A stretch of DNA of 64,000 nucleotides from Parasponia andersonii (lineage: Eukaryota; Streptophyta; Magnoliopsida; Rosales; Cannabaceae): contig JXTB01000019.1 of NCBI GenBank assembly GCA_002914805.1, forward strand, positions 292,645-356,644. The letters run 5' to 3'. The notes under the pieces were generated by a model. That model did not search any database, was not told the origin of the DNA, and was given only the letters and a program-made list of their open reading frames with translations. Shown here in pieces: positions 12,561 to 23,990 of the stretch; positions within the stretch are counted from its first letter, which is position 1; each line of letters begins with the position of its first letter. A program made the position numbers and the translations under genes.

Positions 12561-13200
12561 ACACTAAGGAATAGAAAATGACAACCAAACAAAATGACAA
12601 AACGACGTCTCTGGTTAACGACAACTAAACAAAATGACAGAAGGACGAATATGGTTTAGGACCGCAGGTGAGTTAACCCAAAAACGAGAAGACAGAAAAC
12701 GACAAAAGCATTAAAATGGCTATGAATAGTGAAACGACAAGAAAAGATTCAAAACAATATAGACGAAAGGAAAAGGAAAAAAAGGAAGAAAAATTGGTAA
12801 TGAATTAGGGAAAGGCCAAATGCCAAAAAAAAAAATGAGATAAGAAAAGTAAAAAAGATCAAAAATTATGGGGAAAACTCTAGTTAAAAAAAAAAGGTGA
12901 AGGGAAAAAGACAATGACTGGAACGGCAACAAAGGGCTAAAAGAACATAGAAGAAGAAGACCATAACAAAGGATCAATACGATCAAAGGACAATAGCAGA
13001 TCCATACAACGACAACAAAGAGTAAAATTCACTGTGGAAACGAAATAAGACTGCCATGTAAAAACGACAAAAATTGGAGAAAACGACAAAAAGGTGAAAA
13101 TGACCGTGAAGAAGTAAATATACAAGGGCCAAAACGAGATAAAGGAAAGGTAAAACATGATCACAGGTAAAAAGACAAAGGAACGAAGCAACCAACGAAA
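12561..13200. repeat. Degenerate purine-rich tract with ACGACAA motifs
   Basis: About 640 bases strongly enriched in A and G on the plus strand, with recurrent ACGACAA or ATGACAA words at uneven spacing (near 12589, 12603, 12629, 12698, 12733, 13010, 13064, 13084). It resembles a decayed minisatellite. The hydrophobic reverse-strand ORFs it produces are artefacts of composition. Confidence 0.4.
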
Positions 13201-13343
13201 CGTGATATATATAGATATAATAGATGTCTAGATGTGTTTGTATGTGCCCAAACCATATATCAAAGACTAACAATATACACTTGTTCTAACATATCGATGA
13301 TATAACGACCAATAACTCGACCTATAAGCTTCTAGCTAGCAAT

Positions 13344-13939
13344 TCAAAACGGACTCCAAAAAGTAGCCAAAAGAAGATCGAAGTAGAGCGAAAACTGTGC
13401 GGCGGCGAATAGACAGAGTGGCAGTAGAGTGACAGCATACACCGGAGACGCCGTGTATTTTATACTCTTTTCAAACACGAGAAAGTGACCAACACAGAAC
13501 GTAACAAGCATGGAGGCTATTGACACGAACAGCGATGTTAACCCTAACAGTATCTTCCTCGGCAGCGCTTGGCCGAAGTCTTTGACGTGAGGATAGCGAC
13601 GAACGTGACGAGGGACGTGACCGAGAAGCAGAGGGCGATCAACGGCAAGATGGCGAAGATTTCGTCCGTGCTAGGGTTTGCTCTTCCGATTGTTGGTTTT
13701 CTCGTTTTGGTGTTGGTGGTTGAAGTTATAGCGCCGCCCGGGGCAGTACTGGTGGAACTGGTGACCGCGACGGTGGCAATAAGGGTGGCGACGACCGAGC
13801 AAGATGTGGCGGTGTTTGTTAGCCACTTGCTGCCAGCTTTGACGAGGCCCTTGTGGGTGTGGGAGAACATCTCTCTTGGAGTCTTGCCGTCCATTTTGGT
13901 ACGTAAATAGAGACGCATTGGCAAGGTATTCTCTAGAAA
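13344..13939 (-). pseudogene. Ankyrin gene exon with the PGG domain
   Basis: After the acceptor AG (13940-13941) the frame reads FLENTLPMRLYLRTKMDGKT, then the PGG-family core HKGLVKAGSKWLTNTATSCS and VVATLIATVA, the PGG motif itself, and hydrophobic helices (IALCFSVTSLVTFVAIL). Near 13590 the frame shifts by one base. In the new frame KDFGQALPRKILLGLTSLF and the last two membrane helices follow, ending ATFWSPF and a stop at 13344. An indel just after ILTS is the simplest explanation. GC content is clearly higher than in the surroundings. Confidence 0.85.
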
Positions 13940-14025
13940 CTGCAAAATATTTGATATGATTTATTGAGACTATATATATATATGGGCATATATGGGCAGT
14001 AGCTAATTTTTTTTTTTTTAGCATG

Positions 14026-14210
14026 AATAGGTATTAATTTGGCCAATGAAAATTTACTATATATATTTTTTTATTATAAAAAATAAGAAAGAGAAAGATC
14101 ATTAATAATACACGTCTTTTCATACACTTCATTAAAATAATTAGATCACGATTAGATGGTGATCCAACGGCTAAAAAAGAAATATCTACCCATAGATAAC
14201 AAAAAAATAC
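14026..14210 (-). mobile_element. TA-flanked MITE copy A
   Basis: Reverse-orientation copy of the family also seen at 41106-41266 and 42368-42583. Shared words are GGTATTAATTTGGCCAATGA at the left, ATACACGTCTTTTCATACAC and GGTGATCCAACGGCTAAAAA at the right. It lies inside an intron of the ankyrin pseudogene. Ends are approximate. Confidence 0.6.
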
Positions 14211-14228
14211 ATATTGGATTGGCAACCT

Positions 14229-14235
14229 ATATATA

Positions 14236-14272
<37 letters not shown>
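14229..14272. repeat. (TA)n microsatellite
   Basis: Nearly uninterrupted AT dinucleotides between two MITE copies. Confidence 0.95.
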
Positions 14273-14276
<4 letters not shown>

Positions 14277-14293
14277 CGCGAATCCAGCAGCTA

Positions 14294-14462
14294 AGGTTTT
14301 TTTTTACGAAGTATTTTTTTTAATCGTTGCACCGTTATCGTCTAATCTTAATCTAACAATTATAATAAAAGACATGAAAAATATATATCATTAATGTTAT
14401 TTCTCTCTCTCTTATTTTTTAATAAGAAAAATTTTAATTGACTAAAATAATACCTATATCTA
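14294..14462 (+). mobile_element. Diverged TA-flanked MITE copy B
   Basis: Plus-orientation relative of copies C and D with the same order of blocks: a T-rich GTATTTTTTTTAATCGTT start, the middle AAAGACATGAAAAATATATA, TCATTAATGTTATTTCTCTC, and the end AATTGACTAAAATAATACCT. Strongly diverged, so the assignment is tentative. Confidence 0.4.
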
Positions 14463-15001
14463 GATTGGTGCCTATATATATATTAGATGCATCCTATAAA
14501 TCTATTCTCTAAATTATAATTGTCTATTTAATAAAAATGAATGCTATATGAAATTGATGTATAGAGAAATTGCCTTCGTGACACATATATGGTAGCTATA
14601 AGTACATAGATATAACAAGTTAAAGGCAAAGAAAATGGTTACACGTAAATGTATAGGATAATTCCAATAAAAAGTATGAAATTTGAGTACCCTTTATCGC
14701 TTAAATTTATATGACATGAATCACATGATTAAGAATTTCTTCTTTTTTTTTTAAATGAATAATAGTTGTCGTCAGGAGAGAAGAAGCATCATAGTATAAT
14801 TTATAAATCCAATTTTTTAACGGGATGGAATATCAATTTCTAATTAAACAAATGATTGGCAGGCATATATGATTTAATTATAGGTTATTTGTTATAATCA
14901 TAGAGGGGTGTCACACAATCACAATCTCCTATAAAATTTAATATAATTAAATCCAAAAACTAAAGCTCATTTTCGTACGTACATTAGTCTTAATTAATTA
15001 C
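14463..15001. other. Intron sequence of the ankyrin pseudogene
   Basis: AT-rich with no ORF or clear repeat. It ends on the donor GT of the ankyrin third exon (minus strand, 15001-15000). Confidence 0.5.
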
Positions 15002-15399
15002 CTCGTGCCATTTGATTTCCCACTGCATTTGGAGGGCAGCTCCCGGGACTGGCCAAGGCTTGGTATGGTCTTGATCACACATTGCGGCATAGTGCATTGC
15101 CGTATTCCCAAATTTCTTATCCACTTTTTGGAAAATGACATCTTTTCGTTCGTATCTGCTTATCATGATCCCAAATTTCTTATCCACTTTTTGGAAAATG
15201 ACATCTTTTCGTTCGTATCTGCTTATCATGAGCTTATGCACTTGCAAATTCATGACTCCACTGCCACCAGCACTACATTCTTGCCATCTTTGTCCTTGTC
15301 GAATATGGCCACTGAGAAACGATCAAGTATTTTCTGTACTATTTCCACTATACCAAATTTTGCTGCCACTAATATGGCTGTGTCGTTCTTTTTTGTTTC
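15002..15399 (-). pseudogene. Ankyrin gene exon with last ankyrin repeats
   Basis: Minus strand, starting in phase 0 after an AG at 15401-15400. It reads ETKKNDTAILVAAKFGIVEI, then RFSVAIFDKDKDGKNVVLVA, the usual penultimate ankyrin repeats. Near 15256 a one-base shift is needed to continue in NLQVHKLMISRYERKDVIFQ. It ends GNTAMHYAAMCDQDHTKPWP, the conserved GAALQMQWEIKWHE block and a GT donor at 15001-15000. It contains a 63-bp in-frame duplication. Confidence 0.85.
15106..15231. repeat. 63-bp in-frame tandem duplication in an exon
   Basis: The unit starting TCCCAAATTTCTTATCCACT occurs at 15106-15168 and 15169-15231. On the minus strand it repeats 21 residues containing SRYERKDVIFQKVDKKFG, keeping the frame. 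Confidence 0.95.
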
Positions 15400-15401
15400 C
15401 T

Positions 15402-15771
15402 TCATACGGCCGGGATGATCTTCTTTCCCCGTCTCTCAATTACATTGTCATAATATATAATACCTCACTTGTCTTATCAACAACATAATAGGCATACAAA
15501 GAAATGTTTCTTAAGAATTGAAGATCATCCTACAAAAAATATGGCAATAGTACTATAGTAGTCATTAATTCCTCAATTCTAGATTTATCAATCCCTTACC
15601 TCAAATTTAAAGTATATAGTAGTCATTATTCCTCAATTCCCTCAAATAAAAAAAAGAACTAAATCCTGTGAAAATTTAAGTGAACAAAGTGAAAATAAAG
15701 GATATGGTAGGGTTATATATCAATCCGACTCGAGAGGAACTAATATGCGGGACTATACCACCCGAGTTATG
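15402..15771. other. Intron sequence of the ankyrin pseudogene
   Basis: AT-rich stretch between the third ankyrin exon and the chromovirus LTR. An imperfect repeat (ATAGTAGTCATTAATTCCTC near 15556 and 15615) is the only structure seen. Confidence 0.5.
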
Positions 15772-16426
15772 TGTCACGGCCCTAGCTTTAAATTAGATAA
15801 TCGTGAGGTACTTAGTACAGTTCTTACACTAAGTCAGCCTTCCAACACTCAAAAAAGGGACTTAAAGTAAGTTTTTGAGATAAAGTGGTAAGGATGAGAG
15901 AGTTTAGGTAAATGAAAGCTTTGTATTACTCTTAGAATACTTAGAACTCTTACAAATGAGACTTGTATACAAATAAACCCAAGGAGTTCTTTATATAGGC
16001 AAAGCCTAAACCAACCAACAGTTGTGATCGTGCCAAGTGGCCTGATCTTACAAAGGGTCTAAATTATTCTCAACTAAAGTTTTAATATCTACAAAGATAT
16101 TTACATAGAGAATTCTAGAATCAAACATGGTCTAGATCCTTCTAAGAGGTTCACCCACCATCTTAGCTCTTCTAAGTCATTCTAGGAGCTTTTAGGACCG
16201 TCCAACCTATCTAGCATCATCAAGCCTTATCAAGAGCCTTCTAGGACTTAGTAGCACCAACTAAAGTCTTCTAGCATGGCCATGACCTCTTTTGATCACT
16301 CTAGAAGTATCTACCATGTTCTAGGGTCTTCCTTAATCTTTTTGAGTGAGCAGTATATATAGAGGACCTTAAAGCCATGAGCAACAATATTTGGATTTTT
16401 GGGAGCCAAATTAGTGGGGTGTAACA
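15772..16426 (-). repeat. 3' LTR of the chromovirus
   Basis: On the minus strand it begins TGTTACACCCCAC directly after the polypurine tract GAGTGGGGGAGAG (16439-16427) and ends GGCCGTGACA at 15772, giving TGTTAC/GTGACA ends. A TATA box (CTATATAAAG) is at about 15996-15987. Length 655 bp. The partner LTR is absent, so no age can be read from it. Confidence 0.75.
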
Positions 16427-17586
16427 CTCTCCCCCACTCAAGTTTGTGATGTCCTCATCACACCATCGACTTTGAACCGCTCGATATGGTTTTTGAATTG
16501 CCACAAGGTATCTTCATGCTCCCAGCTAGCCTTAGCCTTGGGAAAATTCTTCTATTTCACTAAGTATTCCCGATAATTAGGAACATCACGTCGGCGGATC
16601 AAGCGATCAACCAAAATGCACTCTACCTCTTTGTCAAAAGAGGTTACCACTGCAGTAGGAACCTTTTTGGATTTGCCCCTTAAAGGATCTCCCTAATCTC
16701 CATGGTAGAATTTTAGTATGCTAACATGGAAGACATAGAAAATCTTTAACTTGGCAGGGAGTTGAAGCTTCTAGGAGACTTTACTTATACGCTTGAGTAC
16801 TGGAAATGGACCCTCGTATTTGTGCACCAACCCTTTATGTAGCTTCCTTAAGATTTTGAATTATTGGGGTAACAACTTAACAAGGACTAAATCCCCCTTT
16901 TGATACCCAACATGCCTCCTCTTTTTGTCGGCCTACTTCTTCATTCTTTTAGAAGCTTTGTTCAAGTAGGCTCTAGCCAACTCCACTTGTTCATGCCATA
17001 CCTTAACAAACTTAAATGCTGCAGGTCTCTTCCCATCGTAGCTTGTCGCTAAGGTATGTGGGGTCATAGGTTATTGACCCATGACTATCTCGAAGAGACT
17101 CTTGCTCGTAGACTCACTCCTTTGGAGGTTGAAGGAGAATTGAGCTATATCAAGTAATCTTGCCCAATCAAGTATAACTCCAGCAAGGCATTCACTCTTT
17201 CCGTCTGGCCATCGCTTTGAGGGTGAAAGCTAGTGGAAAAGTTCAAGTCTGAACCCATCAGCTTGAAAATTCTGTCCAAAACCTTCCAGTGAATCGGGGA
17301 TCATGATCACTTACGATATTTAATGGAACTCCCCAAAGCTTCACGACATGCTCATAAAGAGCCGCACGGTCTCATCGGTAGGACAATCAGATGAAGCAAG
17401 TATAAAGGTGGCATACTTGTTGAAGTGAATAGCCACCACTATAATGCTGCCAAAGCCCTCTGACTTAGGCAGGCTAGTGATAAAATCTATAGAAACACTC
17501 TCTCATGGCCTCTTAGGAATAGGAAGAGGTTCCAATAATCCGCGCAGTGATTATTGTTCTACCTTCTCTTATTGGCATGCAAGACT

Positions 17587-18063
17587 TCATACATAGGCCT
17601 CGACATTATCCCTCAGTTGAGGCCAATAGTAGATAGATTTGATAAGAGCAAGAGTACATTTCTGACCTGGGTGACTAGCCCACAAGGAATCGTGGCACTC
17701 TTTGATAATCTCTTTTCTTAAGTTCCCCCACTTAGGCACATAGAGTCGATTTTCTTTGGCATAGAGAAGTCCGTTGCTCAGCCAAAAATGTCTCGTCTTT
17801 CCTTCCGTTATTAGGGGCAACAGGCTCTTTGCAAGAACATCGTGTTCCGTTCCTTCCTTGATTTTCTCTATCAATGTGCTATCAAGCCTGTTTAAGGTGG
17901 CTAGCTCTGCCTTTCTGCTTAGGGCATCTGCCACCACATTGGCATTCCCAGGCTTGTATTCAAGCTTATAATCAAATTCGGCCAAGAAGTCTTGCCACCG
18001 AGCTTGCTTGGGATTCAACTTTTTCTGAGTTTGAAAGTAGCTTGTGGCTACATTGTCAGTCAT
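17587..18063 (-). pseudogene. Open part of chromovirus RNase H and integrase
   Basis: Longest open segment (158 codons) of the truncated element. It holds the end of RNase H (KLNPKQARWQDFLAEFDYKL, ADALSRK) and the start of integrase with its zinc-binding histidines and YYWPQLRDNVEAYV. It is closed at both sides by stops and is not a functional protein. Confidence 0.85.
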
Positions 18064-18345
18064 GATCGTGAGTACCCAACAAGTAGTGTCGCCACACCCT
18101 TAGGCAATGGATGACGACAGTCATCTCTTTTTCTTACACTGTGTAGCGTCTCTCGGTGTCATTGAGCTTGCGGCTTTCATAAGCAATTAGATGCCCTTCT
18201 TGCATTAGTACTCTGCCAATAGCAAAGTCAGAGGCATCCGTATGTAGCTCATATGCCTTTGAGTGATCGGGTAAGCTGAGAACTAGCTTTTCACTTACCG
18301 CCCTCTTCAAGTCTTCGAATGAAACTTGACACTCAAATGTTCATC

Positions 18346-19661
18346 CAATTTAAGCTACATCCACGGATAAGGCTGTGAAGAATTTTGCTATGAAAAAAAA
18401 ATTACAACTCACTTCTCTCTAAATACAAGAAGAGAATAAAAGAACCTCTCTTTTTTGAAATGAGAGAAAATATTCTCTCTAAAAAATTTAGGAGAAAACT
18501 AAAGTGGGGCACTAAAAAGAATTCTTAAACTTAGAAAGAAGATGAGATGTTGAGAATGGATGCAAAATAAGTGATGAAGCTTCTGTATTTATAGATCTTG
18601 AAAAGTGGTATGAATAAGTGAGAACATCATATTTTACTATTGCTATTATAACTGCCTTTTTAACTATTGCTATTACGGATACCCTTTTTATTATTGTTAT
18701 TACAACTGTTCTTTTCACTATTGCTATTACGATTGGTTGGTGAATATATTTTTTTTCTTTTCCTATAATGTGAACAACAACTTCAACAATGTAGTTGGTG
18801 GTGCTATAATTGTTGATTTGTTTAACAATTCTAAAACAATACTATGTCATGTGTCATTTTTAAAACACTACTATATTTCGTGTCCATTTGTCACTGCTTG
18901 GAATAAAGTGTCTCACAAATTAGCACGGCTGTTTACTTGGCCAATGGCTTGTAGTCGGTGGGATGCGTTTACTTATTCAATTCAACAAGAAGGATATTTC
19001 CTTTCTTAAAAAAGGGGGAAAAAAATATTAAACACTACCACATGTAGTGATTACATAATCAAATGTGATTTTCAAAAAAAAATTAAATAAATAAAAAGCG
19101 CAACTATATAACATGATTTCCAATTGAAGTATTATCGAAATGTCAAATTTCATTAGAGACATTTCGTTGAATGGTCTATTTTTCAAAGTCAATAATTTTT
19201 TTTATTATTATTTTTAAATCTGTTGATATACTTAGTATATTAACTTATTGATAATTGGATATAAACCAATTTTTTAAAATCAACTGTCCAAAACAGACAT
19301 CAAGCAATATTTCTTTGTTACAAACTAATTTTCATTGTTGTCAACTAAATATTCTTAGGTACAAACTAATTTTCATTTTCATTGTTGTCAACTAAATATT
19401 CTTACGTACAAACTAATTTTCATTGTTGTCAATTAAATTTTAAAGGCCCGCTACATACAATTAAAATTTTTTGGTAGTCATAGAACAAAATTGACACCCA
19501 AATTGTGAGTTAATTAATTAATCACACTCAGGTTGCAAAGTTATTTTTTTGAATGTTATTTCACGTTCTTAATTAATTACCAATATTGTCGTCATTATAT
19601 AAGATATAAACACATACATCATTGATCATTTTTTAAAGTTTTGAGGAGTCAGAAGACATAC
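18346..19661. other. Intron sequence with a possible LINE RNase H remnant
   Basis: Mostly AT-rich. A plus-strand ORF at 18737-19009 contains NNFNNVVGGAIIVDLFNNSK and FVTAWNKVSHKLARLF, which resembles the conserved N-x-V-A-H-x-L-A-R end of LINE-type RNase H. The match is short and could be chance. CAAACTAATTTTCATTGTTG recurs three times between about 19320 and 19430. Confidence 0.3.
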
Positions 19662-19686
19662 GTGAAACAGTACTACTTTTAGAATC
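19662..19686 (-). pseudogene. Left piece of the split ankyrin exon
   Basis: Twenty exon bases (19681-19662) plus the target duplication GAATC (19682-19686). On the minus strand they read on from the right piece at 27238 as ...ETILKVVLFH and stop at a good donor (CAC then GTATGT at 19661). Together the two pieces make an exon of 236 bases whose phase fits both neighbouring exons. Confidence 0.8.
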
Positions 19687-21267
19687 TGTTAGGACTAAGG
19701 TTTTGGCATTCTAAAAGACAAAAACTTCAAACTTAAGTTATTGTATTTTTGAGAAATAAAGTTATTATTACAGGTCTGTATTTGTTGTAATAAATTGTTA
19801 CAATAAGGTCTCTATTGTAATTACAACATTTTCTACCGTAAGCAGAGTCTATTTTTAGAAATTTTGTCATTCTTTCGTTCTTAGGCTTAATTTCCATACT
19901 TGATATTTTTAGAAGGATGATAGGTTTTTACTCTAAAGGACTTTCGTGACCAAGTTGTCTTGGATGATTAAGATAAAGATTTAATCTTTTCTTTATTTGG
20001 TATCAATTTAAAGCTTAATTTTTCTCTTGATTTAATTAATTGATTCTTGACTTATCTATGTCAATCATTAATCTTTATTGCTGGGTAATTTTCTGAGATA
20101 ATTAAGTTTTATTTTCGTCCATATCTCGTGCTAATTATTTATCTCATTAAATTAAATTGATTTTTTTTTTAATTTAATGATGAGCTGTCAAATCTGTTCA
20201 GATCTGTTGATCTTATTTATTGTGACAAATGTGTCTATTTATAGGAACTTTTCTTGATTGAATTGATTGATTCTAATTAATTGTAAAACCAATCTTTGTC
20301 TTTAAGGAATGTATTTGCAGGTTTAAAAGAGTGATTTCAGTTATTTAAAAAAAAACAAAATTCATGGAGATTCTTCCTAATGCACTTGGACACTTTTTAG
20401 GGACAATTTATGAAAGCTGTTGCAACAGATTTTTGACTGTCCATTTAAGGAATGACAACAAATTTCATAGCATATCATTCTTTTCTTATTTTTAGCCTAT
20501 TTATACTAAGAGAGCATGAAATTGGGGCTGAAAATTCATCGACAAAAACTCACCAAAGTCCAAGGGATCGATATGCACTTCAAAGAGAAAAATACATCGT
20601 AATAGAGTTTATTTGTACCTAAACTATGAGAAAAAGAGAGCTTCTTTAAAAGAGTTTTAGGAGTTTGTTTTGTGTGAACCTTGAATATTCTTATAGCGAT
20701 TGGCTTTAAGAAATTCACTTAAGATTGTAAAAGTCTTTTGGGAGAAGGGTAGGGTGTTCTTCAGGAGAAGATAGGTTCTAGTGCATAGGAAGGAGTCCTA
20801 ATGTGTTGAACTGAAAGTATGCCGTAGTAGAGAAGATTGATCTAGCTATTGAAGGGAGTACAAAAGCTTAGAATCAAGTAAGACGAGTAGAGCTCGCTGA
20901 ATATATCGAGAGAAGAGTCACACACGATGCATTAAGATATAAAGGAGTTCTTTCTTGTTTAAGTCATTGGTGTTTGTACTTTAAAAATTTCTACTAATAT
21001 GTTTCTTTCTCTGAGAGTAGGTTACTAAAAACTAACTAAACCATGTAAAAATCTCTGGTATAATTTATTTTCTTTCGATTTTATTATTATAATTGTTTTG
21101 CCAATAACATATGTTTAATACTTCAGCTTTGCAATAACAACAATACGATTAACCGTTACAACAATAGAAGGACTCATTTCATTGTTGCAATAACAATGAC
21201 AATCAATTTTGTTTATTTCAAATAATAAATTAAAAAAATTGGTATACCTACAATCTTGGATCTTTCA
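19687..21267 (+). repeat. 5' LTR of the SIRE-like element
   Basis: Begins TGTTAGGACTAAGG and ends GGATCTTTCA (TG...CA). Length 1581 bp. It aligns along its full length with 25658-27237, with many transitions. Confidence 0.92.
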
Positions 21268-21339
21268 ATTAGTATCAGAGTAGAGTCACTAACATTAATT
21301 TAGTGAGATTTTGGAAGTTTCTGATTCATTTTTGTAGGA

Positions 21340-22560
21340 ATGTCATTTTTCTCTGAAAAAGCTTCAATTTCACGTCTACCCTTGTTGGACAGGACCAACT
21401 ATACTTATTGAAAGACTAGGATAAGAATAAAGCACTTGACATTAAAACCTGGAGATCTATTCTTATAGGTTGGTCTTATCTTATTGTCAAAGCTAATGAT
21501 GGAATAATCTCCTTGAAATTCGAGATTGATTGGTCACCTCAGAATGATTTGCTAGCAAGTTACAATACCAAAACTTTACATGCCATTTTCAATGGGCGTG
21601 ATATAAAGCAAATTAAGTTGATTTCTTTGTATGAAACTGCCAAAGAGGCATGAGAAATCCTTCAAACTCATTTTAAAGGTTCAAGTGATGTTAAATGTAA
21701 TAAACGCGTGTCTCTTATTACTAGATTTGAAAAATTACGCATGGATAAAGATGGTTCGCTTTTTTATTTTTATACAAAATTGTGAGACATTGCTATTGAG
21801 TCTTTTGCTCTCTATGAAAAGATTCCTAAGGCTATTATTGTGAGAAAAATTATCAGGTCACTCTTAGATCGTTTTTAGCCTAAGATCATTGTGATTGAAG
21901 AAAGCAAGAATCTTGACATCATGAAGGTGGAAGACTTGATGAGTTCTCTTCGTGCTTTTAAAATGACTTTGAAATCCAAAAGAAAGGATGACTCCATTGC
22001 TTTCAAATCTATCCAAAAGATTGAGAAAGATGAAGGTGACAGTCTTGCCCTACGAACAAAAAATTTCAAAAAATTCTTAAAGAAAGTAGGCAAGTCATCA
22101 AAGCCTAATTCCTCCACATCCAAATCTTCTAAAGGTAATTCTTCCTCTAAATATTTTGATTCTTTTAATAATAAGGGTATTAAGTGTAAGGAATGTGGTA
22201 GATTTGATCATATCCAATCCAAATGTGCTAACACTCTTAAAAAGAAATCAAAATCATGTGCCACACCATGGAGTGATGAAGAGTTTGATGGTAGCCAAGA
22301 TGAAGATGACAATAATGTAAGTAATCATGTTGCTTTGACTGCCTCTTTGTTTTCTGGTTCACATTTGAAATTGCAAGAAGTTACAGGTGTCGTTGCAACA
22401 AAGACTGTTTGTTGCAACCATATTGTCGTTGTCAATGATGTTGCAACACAATTTGAAAAATCAGAGGACAACATAGCTGAATTTAGTTCTAACAATAGTG
22501 ATGATTTAGAGGTAGATGAGGAATCACTTAGAGAAACATATGAAAAATTGTACTTTCAAT
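21340..22560 (+). pseudogene. Degraded copia gag with zinc knuckle
   Basis: ATG at 21340 opens MSFFSEKASISRLPLLD, the usual start of SIRE-type gag. It stops after about 24 codons and then needs several frame changes. From 21891 it is open for 223 codons, including KVEDLMSSLRAFKMTLKSKR and the CCHC knuckle CKECGRFDHIQSKC. The tail is acidic (SDDLEVDEESLRETYEKL). Structural particle protein in the family; not functional here. Confidence 0.8.
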
Positions 22561-22652
22561 GAGTAAGACTTTGTGCTAAAAACCGAAACTTGTTAAGTTA
22601 TAATTCTGAGTTACTTAATTTTAAGAAAAACTGAGTAAAAAGATTAAAAGAA

Positions 22653-23588
22653 TTGGAATTACAAGTTGACGAAAAAGATAAAAAATTGAAAGAAGTTTCT
22701 CTTGAGCTTGATAGAACTATGAAATCTCTTAAAATGCCCAATTTTGGTTCTTTTCAATTGGATCTTATTTTGTCATTTGGAAAATCTTTTGATGATATTA
22801 CTGGACTTGGTTCTAAAGGTGAATGTTTAGGAACAGAAAATATTTTTGTGAGAGAAAAATTAATTTCTACTCTAGCCAATGCGTCAACTGTTGCAATAGC
22901 AAGATCAAAAAATGCTTCACCACTTATCAGCAAACATGCTATTGCAACAACAAGATCTCAAGCAACATTCAGAAGTAATCTTGGTTTTGTACTGTCTGTA
23001 GGATCAACAGGTAAATACAACAAACCTGTTGCAACAAAAGATTCATTCACGGCAATCAAAGGAAAGAAATTCATACCTACTTGTCACTTTTGTAGAATTA
23101 AAGATCATATTAGGCCTAGATATTTTATAATAATGAGTTTTTTAGAAAATAATTATTTTAAAAATTCATTTGTGGGTTCTCTTCGACGAAACACACCAAG
23201 ACCCCAAATTGATTTGAAAAATAATTCCAGGAAGGTATAGGAAAGAAAGTCATATCTTAATTATTTTACTTCTCTTTCATATTTGAGAACCGGTACTATT
23301 AACTCTTGGTATTTTGATGGTAGATGTTCTAGGTATATAAAAGGTGGCAAGATCATTCTGGTGAATTACAAATCCGTTTTTAAGAGTATGGTAACCTTTG
23401 GCGATGAAGTCAAAAGAAGGGTTCTTGGTATAAGAACTCTTGACATTGATGGATTTCCTAATTCGAAGAAAGTGATGCACGTAGAGGGACTTAATACTAA
23501 TTTAATTAGCATAAGTCAATTGTGTAATTTGAACTTGCATATTAGGTTCACCAATAAAAAGTGTCAAATTCTGGACACTTCAAATTAG
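22653..23588 (+). pseudogene. Copia protease and pre-integrase remnant
   Basis: Continues pol after gag. A knuckle-like CHFCRIKDHIRPRYF is followed at about 23308 by WYFDGRCSRYIKGG. In copia proteases this position is the catalytic D-S/T-G triad; here it reads D-G-R, so the site is destroyed. GFPNSKKVMHVEGLNTNLIS and ISQLCNLNLHIRFTNKKC (pre-integrase linker) follow. Integrase is missing beyond 23588. Confidence 0.8.
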
Positions 23589-23859
23589 TGCATTTTGGAA
23601 GGGTATAGATCTTTGGATAATTGCTATACTTTATCTCAAGAGGAGGCTCACGTGATAATGAATAGCAGAAGATTGACCAATTTTTTGATTAAGAGAGGCT
23701 ATAAGAGAGAGGGAGTAGACAAAATATTTTTTTAAATATTTTGTTTTTTGGATTTATCATTGCTCAAATTTGTGAGAATGAAATTGTGTTTATTTCTACT
23801 TCTTAATCTAGAGTTAAACTTTTTTGTCAATCATTTTATCTAAGATTTAGTTGAATCCA

Positions 23860-23990
23860 AGACAATTACTTTGGATTTTGTGGAAACAGAAAGATAGCTT
23901 ATTGATATATTCACTAAAGCCCTTGATTTTGTGAGGTTTGATTTCCTAAAGAAAGACTTGGAAATTTGTTCTTTTTCTATTAATTTTATT
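23860..23990 (+). pseudogene. Tail of copia RNase H
   Basis: The frame reads LIDIFTKALDFVRFDFLKKD then LEIC, the conserved C-terminal end of copia RNase H (D-I-F-T-K-A-L). It lies about 270 bases after the pre-integrase linker, so a deletion has removed integrase, reverse transcriptase and most of RNase H. Confidence 0.75.

Larger units (their letters stand above)
15772..18345 (-). mobile_element. Truncated Ty3/gypsy chromovirus
   Basis: Minus-strand 3' half of a gypsy element. From right to left come the RNase H C-terminus (18340-17900; YELHTDASDFAIG, YESRKLNDTERRYTV, ADALSRKAEL), the integrase zinc-finger region (HDSLWASHPGQKCTLALI), a degraded integrase core (SVSIDFITSLPKSEGFGSII), and a C-terminal chromodomain (EVECILVDRLIRRRDVPNYR ... 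ASWEHEDTLWQFKNHIERF, about 16630-16470). A polypurine tract and one LTR follow. Gag, protease, reverse transcriptase and the 5' LTR are missing, and many in-frame stops show decay. It sits in an ankyrin intron in the same orientation as that gene. The chromodomain places it among chromoviruses; the sub-lineage is not resolved. Confidence 0.85.

Noticed and set aside
12347..13273. Four hydrophobic minus-strand ORFs resembling membrane proteins
   Set aside because: Phe/Leu/Ser-rich frames arise from purine-rich plus-strand repeats; no domain, no helix pattern typical of a real protein.
13569..13910. Plus-strand ORF of 113 codons
   Set aside because: Antisense shadow of the PGG exon; the minus strand carries the recognisable domain.
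15005..15488. Two overlapping plus-strand ORFs of 137 and 117 codons
   Set aside because: Antisense of the ankyrin exon; their internal repeat is the 63-bp duplication read backwards.
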